The position numbers and the translations under genes were made by a program. Below are positions 1 to 7,788 of a stretch of 7,788 nt of DNA, piece after piece; position 1 is the first letter of the stretch; every line of letters starts with the position of its first letter. The stretch is from contig SCTE01000391.1 of the NCBI GenBank assembly GCA_004298915.1, positions 1 through 7,788 on the forward strand. The letters are read 5' to 3'. The notes beneath the pieces are model-generated. The model saw nothing but the letters and a program-made list of their open reading frames with translations, was not told the origin of the DNA and did no database searches. Source of the stretch: Chloroflexota bacterium (GTDB lineage: Bacteria > Chloroflexota > Limnocylindria > Limnocylindrales > CSP1-4).

Positions 1-310
1 CGCTGAGGAAGGTTCGAGCGTAGGCCAGCAGGGCCGCGTTCCATCGAGCCCGATGGTCGTCCCGCGCAACATCGCGGATATCCGTCGTAATGTCGTTCGA
101 CCGCCAGTCATCGAGAAGCCGCATGAGGACCGAAATGGCGAAGTCGAGATCCCCGAGCAGAATTCGCAGCTCGCCGTAGGCCGACACCTCGGAAGGCGTC
201 AGGCTGACCCAGTCGACGTCAGACGGAAGCGCGATCGAAGTCGGCCCAAGGCCTTCGTCGTAGAGGTGCAGTTCCTCGACACTGCCCGAGTCGTCCAAGG
301 GTTTGCGCAT
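1..310 (-). CDS. hypothetical protein, N-terminal part (runs off left edge)
   Basis: An open frame begins with ATG at 310 and reads leftward through the window edge without a stop, giving 103 residues of a longer protein. I do not recognise it with confidence. The start is acidic (MRKPLDDSGSVEELHLYDEG), followed by a predicted helical part with hydrophobic heptad-like spacing (LDFAISVLMRLLDDW) and then RARWNAALLAYARTFLS near the edge. The last segment resembles the central helix of small HEPN-like hypothetical proteins common in high-GC bacteria, where an Arg-x-x-Trp-x-Ala-Ala-Leu-x-x-Tyr-x-Arg pattern recurs; this is an impression, not an assignment. It follows mfd on the same strand with a 92-bp gap and no clear Shine-Dalgarno sequence before the ATG. 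The amino-acid make-up is balanced, unlike the Arg/Pro/Ser-rich shadow frames on the opposite strand, which supports real coding. Confidence 0.6.
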   Translation of the reverse strand, partial: MRKPLDDSGSVEELHLYDEGLGPTSIALPSDVDWVSLTPSEVSAYGELRILLGDLDFAISVLMRLLDDWRSNDITTDIRDVARDDHRARWNAALLAYARTFLS

Positions 311-347
311 GGGCGCAGCCTACACTCGAGATACAAAGCCCTGATGG

Positions 348-376
348 AATCAACCGGAGTTGGCGGGCCGAGTCAA
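348..376 (-). promoter_or_regulatory. possible promoter of the left-edge hypothetical gene
   Basis: On the minus strand a TTGACT hexamer (376-371) is followed after exactly 17 bases by TTGATT (353-348), which would place a start of transcription some 30 bases before the ATG at 310. The -35 is close to consensus, but the -10 matches only three of six positions. The site could be chance, and read-through from mfd is the alternative. Confidence 0.25.
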
Positions 377-402
377 GACAAGCGTTATCGCCGGGCGTGC
401 TG

Positions 403-4181
<3,779 letters not shown>

Positions 4182-4185
<4 letters not shown>

Positions 4186-4871
4186 TCGGGCGCCTCGGTC
4201 CGTACCTTGCGCCAGCCGGTCTTCGTGCGGCGGACCCCGTCGTCGCCGGCGGGGCCACCCACCTCGCCAGGCGGAGCGAGGAGTTCGGCGTCCGCTGGCC
4301 TGAGCTCGAAGGCGTTGTGCCGGTTGGCCGCCTTGTTCACGCCGTCGCGCGCCCAGGCCTCGACGGCATCGGCGGCGGCATCGAGCAGCTCATCGAGACG
4401 GGCGCGTTCCTCGGGGTCGAAGGTCGAGAGGACGTGATCGATGAACCCGCGATCCGGTGCGCCGATCCCCACCCGGAGCCGGCTGAACCGCTCGGTCTCG
4501 AGCTCGTCGATGATCGACCGGAGCCCGTTGTGACCTCCGGGACCACCACCCTCGCGGAACCGGAGCTTCCCGAACGGCAGCGAGAAGTCGTCCACCACGA
4601 CCAGCATGTCGTGGAGCGGCGCCCGATCCCGGGCGAGGACCTTGCGAACGGCGATCCCGGACTCGTTCATGAACGTCATCGGCTTGACGAGCAGGAGGTC
4701 GAGGCCCTTGTAGCGGCCGCCGACCGCGACCGCGGCGTCCTTGTTCCGGGCACGGCCCGACCACCCGGCACGGTCCGCCAGGCGGTCGATGACCATCCAG
4801 CCGACGTTGTGACGGGTCTGCGCGTACTGTTGGCCGGGATTCCCCAGCCCGATCACGATCTTCGAGGGCAC
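4182..4871 (-). CDS. pth: peptidyl-tRNA hydrolase
   Basis: Pth cleaves the ester bond of peptidyl-tRNAs released from stalled ribosomes, recycling tRNA in the cytoplasm. The 229-residue protein has all family landmarks: the opening IGLGNPGQQYAQTRHNVG with N11 and catalytic H21, KPMTFMNESG (63-72, with N69), the VVVDDFSLPFGKLR segment with D94 as the residue that activates the histidine, and GGGPGGHNGLRS with N115. These match E. coli N10, H20, N68, D93 and N114. The start is GTG at 4871, fixed by the family N-terminus (PSKIVIGLGNPG). The C-terminus continues about 35 residues past the usual end as a Pro/Gly-rich then basic tail (RRTKTGWRKVR); its role is unknown and it may add nucleic-acid contacts. 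The gene shares a 4-bp overlap with mfd and is presumably co-transcribed with it. No Shine-Dalgarno precedes the GTG. Confidence 0.97.
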
Positions 4872-4881
4872 GTCTGGGGTG

Positions 4882-4887
4882 ATGGTA
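4882..4887 (-). promoter_or_regulatory. pth: candidate -10 element just upstream of pth (leaderless-type start)
   Basis: TACCAT on the minus strand matches the TANNNT form of a sigma-A -10 and lies 10 bases before the GTG start of pth. Transcription would begin within a few bases of the start codon, giving a leaderless or near-leaderless message. This agrees with the absence of any Shine-Dalgarno sequence in CACCCCAGAC between the two. No good -35 is visible 16-18 bases upstream. The hexamer alone is weak evidence; the similar layout of the regulator promoter at 6183-6188 adds some support. Confidence 0.3.
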
Positions 4888-4977
4888 CGCGAGTGGGCGG
4901 CTCGGGCCGTTCGAGTGCGTGTGGGGCGTGGCGCGCCTGGTACGTGGCGCCCCGAAGGCCGGATGCGGCCCGATTTG

Positions 4978-5024
4978 GTGGCTCAGCCACGAGGATGCCC
5001 GGCAGCCGCGAGGCCGCCGGGCAC
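4978..5024 (-). terminator. tandem hairpins after the cupredoxin gene, candidate terminator
   Basis: On the minus strand, about 70 bases past the cupredoxin stop, RNA could form a 13-bp GC-rich stem (5024-5012 with 5007-4995, including G-U pairs at 5015/5004 and 5024/4995) closed by a UCGC tetraloop. A few bases later a second small hairpin, GTGGC-N3-GCCAC (4990-4978), follows. Neither is followed by a run of T, so this is not a classical intrinsic terminator. It is the only strong structure in the 222-bp gap between this operon and pth (4872-5093) and may mark the 3' end of the operon. The rest of the gap shows no gene. Confidence 0.4.
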
Positions 5025-5093
5025 GGATGCGATCAGTCGCCGCCGAGGAAGTCGCGGGCCAGCCCGGGTTCTCGGACAGGCGTTGGCCCGATC

Positions 5094-5489
5094 TCAGGGT
5101 GCCGCTGATCCCGATGCCTCGGTGACGATGACCGTGCCGGTCATGTTCTGATGATGAAAGGCACAGACATACGTGAATGAGCCTGCCTGGTCGAATGTCC
5201 GGCTCGTCGAGTCGCCCGGCTTGAGGACGGCCCCTGGAGCGTCCTCGCCGGCGAACTGGACCGAGTGGGTGAAGTTGTCCGAGTTCGTCCAGGTCACGGT
5301 GCTTCCGATGGCAACCTGGATCGACGCGGGCGCAAACTTGTAGGACTTGGGCAGGTCGACGTGGGTGGTGGTGACCGCGACAGCCCCTCGATCGGCGCCG
5401 CCAGGCTGGGACGCGCATCCCGCGGTCGCGGTCGCGATCGCGACCACGAGGACAATCGCCCGTACCCCAAGGACTCGAGCCGAGATCAT
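5094..5489 (-). CDS. lipoprotein cupredoxin (plastocyanin/azurin-like blue copper protein)
   Basis: This 131-residue exported protein is predicted to carry one copper ion and shuttle electrons at the outer face of the membrane. A short basic N-terminus and a hydrophobic stretch (about 11-23) end in TAG-C25, a lipobox-like site, so a lipid-anchored form is likely. The cupredoxin fold spans about 45-125: FAPASIQVAIGSTVTWTNSD gives the early strands, H75 in FTHSVQF is the first copper ligand, and the C-terminal loop YVCAFHHQNMTGTVIV supplies C109, H112 (or H113) and M116. All four type-1 ligands are therefore present. The partner proteins are not evident; the gene is last in the three-gene operon and its ATG overlaps the preceding stop by 4 bp (ATGA), implying coupled translation. 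Alternatives within the fold (halocyanin, auracyanin or amicyanin type) cannot be separated by eye. Confidence 0.9.
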   Translation of the reverse strand: MISARVLGVRAIVLVVAIATATAGCASQPGGADRGAVAVTTTHVDLPKSYKFAPASIQVAIGSTVTWTNSDNFTHSVQFAGEDAPGAVLKPGDSTSRTFDQAGSFTYVCAFHHQNMTGTVIVTEASGSAAP

Positions 5490-5797
5490 CGGCCTGGACC
5501 GGATCCGACCGCCGCAGGCCCGGTGACGCGACTGACGGCTGCGACGAAGAAGCCGATGATCGCAAGGAGGTCGAGGACCTCGCTGATCGTGTGGGCGAAC
5601 AGGAAGGTCGTCCAGTCGAGGTGATAGGTCATGTAGCTGATCTCCGCCAGGGCGAACAAGGCGAACCCCCAGCCCAGGCCGGACAGGCCGGCACCGAATG
5701 CGCGTGACGCGAAGTACCCACCGAGCGCGAAGGCCACGAAGTGGATGGCAAGAAACCCGATCGGCGGAATCTGGTTGACGAAATCTCCGAATGGCAT
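5486..5797 (-). CDS. small three-helix membrane protein, unknown function
   Basis: The gene encodes 103 residues of which most are hydrophobic. Helix 1 is about 12-33 (IGFLAIHFVAFALGGYFAS), helix 2 about 38-58 (LGWGFALFALAEISYM) and helix 3 about 63-88 (TFLFAHTISEVLDLLAIIGFF). Three histidines, H19, H59 and H69, lie in or at the ends of the helices, with acidic E52, D61, E73 and D76 nearby, so metal, haem or quinone contact is conceivable but unproven. I do not recognise a named family. The start at ATG 5797 is chosen because an AGGAG stands 7 bases upstream. It follows the preceding gene by 20 bases and overlaps the cupredoxin gene by 4 bp, so the three proteins are probably made together and act together in the membrane. 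Confidence 0.85.
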   Translation of the reverse strand: MPFGDFVNQIPPIGFLAIHFVAFALGGYFASRAFGAGLSGLGWGFALFALAEISYMTYHLDWTTFLFAHTISEVLDLLAIIGFFVAAVSRVTGPAAVGSGPGR

Positions 5798-5804
5798 GTC
5801 GTTG

Positions 5805-5809
5805 CTCCT
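5805..5809 (-). promoter_or_regulatory. Shine-Dalgarno site that fixes the start of the 103-aa membrane protein
   Basis: AGGAG on the minus strand ends 7 bases before the ATG at 5797. It supports the 103-residue form over a longer frame starting at 5869 that would overlap the upstream gene by about 50 bp. Confidence 0.7.
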
Positions 5810-5817
5810 CTCGAGCG

Positions 5818-6054
5818 TCAGGGAATGAGGCGACCGGACCTCGGTCGCCCGATGATCACGGCGGCCCACGTCACCGTCATGCCGCCGATCCCGGCCGCGT
5901 GGGCCGGAGCCTCCAGGTCCGATAGCCCGGCGACATGGGCGATGACATCGAGGCCGAATGCACCGGCGAGCAGGCCGACTCCGAGCCAGCGAGTGGCCCG
6001 CAGGCCGGCCCGGGCGTGCCCGATCTCGTCTCGGTGCGGGTGCTTGAGAACCAT
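5818..6054 (-). CDS. small two-helix membrane protein, first gene of the copper operon, unknown function
   Basis: The gene encodes a 78-residue protein with a basic, His-containing N-terminus (H5, H7, H13) and two predicted membrane helices, about 22-42 (WLGVGLLAGAFGLDVIAHVAG) and about 52-69 (HAAGIGGMTVTWAAVIIG). H40 near the end of helix 1 and H52 at the start of helix 2 face each other across a short acidic loop (SDLEAP), a layout that could hold a metal or haem; this is inference from position only. No named family is recognised. The frame can be extended to a GTG at 6108, but that codon lies upstream of the expected transcription start (about 6104) of the -10 element at 6116-6111, so the ATG at 6054 is preferred; it has AGGAGG just before it. 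It leads the operon and is transcribed away from the regulator gene at 6198. Confidence 0.75.
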   Translation of the reverse strand: MVLKHPHRDEIGHARAGLRATRWLGVGLLAGAFGLDVIAHVAGLSDLEAPAHAAGIGGMTVTWAAVIIGRPRSGRLIP

Positions 6055-6057
6055 CTG

Positions 6058-6063
6058 CCTCCT
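6058..6063 (-). promoter_or_regulatory. Shine-Dalgarno site of the 78-aa membrane protein
   Basis: A perfect AGGAGG on the minus strand sits only 3 bases from the ATG at 6054, unusually close. A shifted register using the overlapping CGAGGA gives a more normal spacing of about 6. It decides the start in favour of 6054 over the GTG at 6108. Confidence 0.65.
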
Positions 6064-6090
6064 CGTGCTGGCGAGCCGGTCACGACCGTC

Positions 6091-6118
6091 TCTATAACGT
6101 GTGTGCACTTGTTATAGA
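6091..6118. promoter_or_regulatory. operator O1: perfect 8-bp inverted repeat over the operon promoter
   Basis: TCTATAAC (6091-6098) and GTTATAGA (6111-6118) are exact reverse complements separated by 12 bases, a 28-bp dyad typical of a dimeric winged-helix repressor. Its right arm contains the -10 hexamer of the minus-strand promoter, so a bound protein would block that promoter. The sites are AT-rich islands in very GC-rich DNA. Assignment to the divergent regulator is inferred from position and from the related site O2. Confidence 0.8.
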
Positions 6119-6140
6119 AGACCTTCCGGGGGTCTGTCAA
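6111..6140 (-). promoter_or_regulatory. sigma-A-type promoter of the three-gene copper operon
   Basis: On the minus strand a consensus TTGACA (6140-6135) is followed after 18 bases by TATAAC (6116-6111), five of six matches to the -10 consensus. Transcription should begin near 6104, leaving a leader of about 50 bases before the ATG at 6054. Operator O1 includes the whole -10. The spacer also holds a short dyad, AGACC-N7-GGTCT (6119-6135). Confidence 0.75.
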
Positions 6141-6142
6141 TC

Positions 6143-6170
6143 TCTTTGATGAGTTTGTGCTTGTCATAGA
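6143..6170. promoter_or_regulatory. operator O2: second, imperfect copy of the dyad
   Basis: TCTTTGAT (6143-6150) and GTCATAGA (6163-6170) have the same 8-N12-8 layout as O1; six of eight arm positions pair, and 20 of 28 bases equal O1. It covers the -35 hexamer of the regulator promoter. Its poorer symmetry suggests weaker binding than O1. The centres of O1 and O2 are 52 bp apart, about five helical turns. Confidence 0.65.
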
Positions 6171-6188
6171 ACCGCGATCGAGTATGCT
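6161..6188 (+). promoter_or_regulatory. promoter of the regulator gene
   Basis: TTGTCA (6161-6166, five of six) and TATGCT (6183-6188, four of six) are separated by 16 bases. The -10 ends 9 bases before the ATG at 6198, so the transcript would start only a few bases before the start codon. The bases between, GGGCGGGAC, contain no Shine-Dalgarno, consistent with a near-leaderless message. O2 overlaps the -35. Confidence 0.55.
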
Positions 6189-6197
6189 GGGCGGGAC

Positions 6198-6917
6198 ATG
6201 ACGATCGACGCGAACAAGAACCAAGCGATCGACGAGGTCGCCGTCCTTGCCGAACCGGTCCGAAGGCGGCTGTACGAGTTCGTCGCCACAGCCGCCGAAG
6301 GTGCCGGGCGAGATGCGGCGGCGGCGGGCGTCGGCATCAATCGGGCACTCGCTGCCTTCCACCTCGATCGACTCGTCGCAGCCGGGTTCCTCGAGGTCAC
6401 GTTCCGGCACCTCGGTCAGCGTCGCGGTCCCGGTGCCGGGCGGCCGGCCAAGATCTACCGCAGGTCCGACCGCGAACTGATGGTGAGCGTCCCGCAACGG
6501 AGCTACGACGTCGCCGCCGAGCTGCTGGCTACGGCGCTCGATAGCGCGGGAACTGAGGACGCTGACAAGCCGCGGCTTGCCGAGCTCGCGGCAGCGGCTC
6601 ATCGCCTGGGAGCGAGCATCGGCGAGGAGGCCCGCCGACGTGCCGGGCCACGCCCCTCGCGAAAGCGACTCCAGGTCGCCGCGATGGACGTGCTCGCCGG
6701 GCGGGGCTACGAGCCTCGGATGGACGACTCGGGCGGGCTGATCCTGGGCAACTGCCCGTTCGATGCCCTGGCCAGGCGGCACCGTTCGCTGGTCTGCGGG
6801 ATGAACCTCTCGATCATGCGCGGCGTCCTTGACGGGCTCCGGGAGCGCGGAGTCATCGCGACGCTCGATCCTCAGGAAGGTCGGTGCTGCGTCATCCTGG
6901 AGCAACGCCCGCGCTGA
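6198..6917 (+). CDS. ArsR/SufR-like winged-helix regulator with C-terminal cysteine cluster
   Basis: This 239-residue DNA-binding protein looks like the predicted ArsR-type regulators of COG2345, the group that includes the iron-sulfur regulator SufR. The N-terminal winged helix covers about 10-90: LAEPVRRRLYEFV (helix 1), GINRALAAFHLDRLVAAGFLE (recognition region) and the wing ending GAGRPAKIYRRS. A helical middle part (about 100-165) should dimerise or link. The C-terminal domain carries C186 (NCPF), C200 (LVCGMNL) and C230-C231 (GRCCVIL), a C-X13-C-X29-C-C set suited to bind a metal or iron-sulfur cluster; SufR proteins use a different spacing, so the ligand is inferred. It is the only plus-strand gene. 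Two operators in its divergent promoter region suggest that it represses both itself and the copper operon. The inducer (redox, nitric oxide, iron-sulfur state or copper) cannot be read from sequence. Confidence 0.85.
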   Translation: MTIDANKNQAIDEVAVLAEPVRRRLYEFVATAAEGAGRDAAAAGVGINRALAAFHLDRLVAAGFLEVTFRHLGQRRGPGAGRPAKIYRRSDRELMVSVPQRSYDVAAELLATALDSAGTEDADKPRLAELAAAAHRLGASIGEEARRRAGPRPSRKRLQVAAMDVLAGRGYEPRMDDSGGLILGNCPFDALARRHRSLVCGMNLSIMRGVLDGLRERGVIATLDPQEGRCCVILEQRPR

Positions 6918-7226
6918 CCTTGGCCACGGAGGCGGTGCCCGTCGTCGGATCCGGCACCGGGTTCGGAGCCCTTGGTCGAGCGTCGGTTCGTCACACGCCA
7001 ATACCGCGTGGCTGCCTCGCCGTCCACCCACGTCGATGTGGCAGAAAACCGCCCGCGACGTGCTGCGCGCGACCTGCCGACTGCGAGCGGAGGTGCCGCA
7101 TGGGCATCCCGCGCCGCGGGCGGGTGCGGGCGTGGGCGCGCCGGGTGGGCGCCGAACGTCACGGAACCGGCATGTCGCGCCTCCGGCCAGGCCCCGCGGA
7201 CAGGCCTCGCCGCTCCCGCCTCGCCC
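6918..7226. other. 309-bp gap without a convincing gene
   Basis: This stretch lies between the convergent ends of the regulator gene and ybeY. It holds a weak hairpin after the regulator stop, a small imperfect palindrome at 7028-7041 (CCACGTCGATGTGG) and a very GC-rich block near 7110-7150. I see no tRNA, no T-run terminator and no frame with normal composition. It may be degraded sequence or a long double 3' region. Confidence 0.5.
6933..6959 (+). terminator. weak candidate terminator hairpin after the regulator gene
   Basis: CGGTGCC (6933-6939) and GGCACCG (6953-6959) pair perfectly around a 13-base loop, 15 bases after the regulator stop. No T-run follows, so intrinsic termination is uncertain. 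Confidence 0.25.
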
Positions 7227-7788
7227 TCAGTCCGGGACGAACCCGAGCAACTCCCGCTCGAGGGCCCGCATGGCGGCCTCTTCGGCGGGCTCGGCGTGAT
7301 CCCAGCCACAGATGTGGAGCGTGCCGTGGGTCAGCAGGAGCCGAAGCTCCTGCTCGGTCGACCAGCGACGGTCGCCGGTCTGGCCGCCACGGCCATCGGC
7401 CGCCTGGGCCGCAGCCCGCTCGACCGAGATGGCGATGTCCCCAAGGTGCGTGCGGCTACCCGGTGGCAGGGCGAATGTCGGTGGCGGTGCGGACGTGCCT
7501 TCCTGGCCGACACGTGGCGGAAAGGCACCGGGCGGCAGCAGCGGGAACGACAGGACGTCCGTCGGGCCATCGTGGCCGAGGTGGGTTGCATTGAGCTCGG
7601 TCAGTTCCTCGTCATCGGTCAGGATCACGGACAACGATGCCTCAGGCGGAGCCCCGGCGGCCCGCAGCGCCGCACCGACCACCCGGCCCACATCGGCGCG
7701 GGTCAGGACTCGGCGGACACCCTCGCGGATGACGATCTCGATCCGCCACCCGTCGACGTTGGTGGCGCGGGGTGACCCGCGCCACCAA
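7227..7788 (-). CDS. ybeY: endoribonuclease YbeY, 16S rRNA maturation factor (N-terminus probably beyond right edge)
   Basis: YbeY is a zinc-dependent single-strand RNase needed for 16S rRNA 3'-end processing and 70S ribosome quality control. The diagnostic motif HGTLHICGWDH gives three zinc-binding histidines, and TDVLSFPL and LGDIAIS are the other conserved strands. Counting from a GTG at 7691 the protein has 154 residues, with zinc ligands H122, H126 and H132. That start would remove the first strand of the fold: the same frame continues upstream as WRIEIVIREGVRRVLTRADVG, which looks like the normal YbeY N-terminus, and stays open to base 7788 without ATG, GTG or TTG. The true start is therefore probably outside the window, or an unusual codon is used. 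A Pro/Gly-rich insertion (about 52-80 of the shorter form) separates the two conserved strands, and a second small insertion (about 98-108) precedes the zinc helix; both are likely surface loops. Confidence 0.92.
   Translation of the reverse strand, partial: WWRGSPRATNVDGWRIEIVIREGVRRVLTRADVGRVVGAALRAAGAPPEASLSVILTDDEELTELNATHLGHDGPTDVLSFPLLPPGAFPPRVGQEGTSAPPPTFALPPGSRTHLGDIAISVERAAAQAADGRGGQTGDRRWSTEQELRLLLTHGTLHICGWDHAEPAEEAAMRALERELLGFVPD
7759..7788. repeat. perfect 13-bp inverted repeat with 4-base loop at the right edge
   Basis: TTGGTGGCGCGGG (7759-7771) and CCCGCGCCACCAA (7776-7788) are exact reverse complements around GTGA, which on the plus strand would be a stable GNRA-type tetraloop. 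It lies within the open ybeY frame at the window edge, so whether it is coding, a terminator of an upstream gene, or a dispersed palindrome cannot be told from here. On the minus strand no T-run follows it. Confidence 0.7.

Noticed and set aside
5486..5869. 127-aa version of the three-helix membrane protein
   Set aside because: It would overlap the upstream gene by about 50 bp and lacks a Shine-Dalgarno, whereas the ATG at 5797 has AGGAG at proper spacing.
5818..6108. Longer 96-aa version of the first operon protein starting at GTG 6108
   Set aside because: The GTG lies inside operator O1 and upstream of the expected transcription start near 6104; an AGGAGG precedes the ATG at 6054 instead.
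6930..7000. Possible tRNA, because of GGGTTCGGAGCCC near 6959-6971
   Set aside because: No acceptor stem, anticodon arm or conserved T-loop sequence can be fitted around it on either strand.
7100..7594. Plus-strand frame beginning at an ATG with a good GGAGGT five bases upstream (7089-7094)
   Set aside because: The product is extremely Arg/Pro/Gly/Ala-rich and most of it is antisense to the clearly real ybeY; composition and overlap point to a chance frame in GC-rich DNA.

Overview
The window is about 7.8 kb of dense, GC-rich bacterial chromosome. I think an uncultured Chloroflexota or actinobacterium-like lineage is most likely. The reasons are the very high third-position GC, GTG starts, promoters lying almost on top of start codons, and a four-cysteine ArsR-type regulator of a kind I associate with those groups. 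No rRNA, taxon-specific gene or mobile element is present, so the phylum is an inference. All genes lie on the minus strand except one regulator at 6198-6917.

Left part (1-4871): the N-terminal part of an unrecognised protein runs off the left edge (310 to 1). Next is a housekeeping pair read right to left, pth (peptidyl-tRNA hydrolase) and then mfd (transcription-repair coupling factor), sharing a 4-bp ATGA overlap. Pth rescues stalled peptidyl-tRNAs. Mfd removes stalled RNA polymerase and recruits UvrA. Both have their catalytic motifs intact.

Middle part (4872-6917), the most interesting: a divergent regulatory unit. On the minus strand, a tight three-gene operon encodes a 78-aa two-helix membrane protein, a 103-aa three-helix membrane protein and a 131-aa lipoprotein cupredoxin with a type-1 copper site. 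The opposite strand encodes a 239-aa winged-helix regulator with a SufR-like C-terminal cysteine set (C186, C200, C230, C231). The gap between them holds two related 28-bp operators with TCTATAAC-N12-GTTATAGA architecture, 52 bp apart centre to centre. One covers the -10 of the operon promoter and the other covers the -35 of the regulator promoter. This reads as a self-regulating, probably redox- or metal-responsive switch over a small copper/electron-transfer module of the cell envelope.

Right part (6918-7788): about 309 bases with no convincing gene, then ybeY (16S rRNA maturation endoribonuclease) on the minus strand. Its reading frame stays open to the right edge, so its N-terminus is probably cut off. 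A perfect 13-bp inverted repeat with a GTGA loop occupies the last 30 bases.
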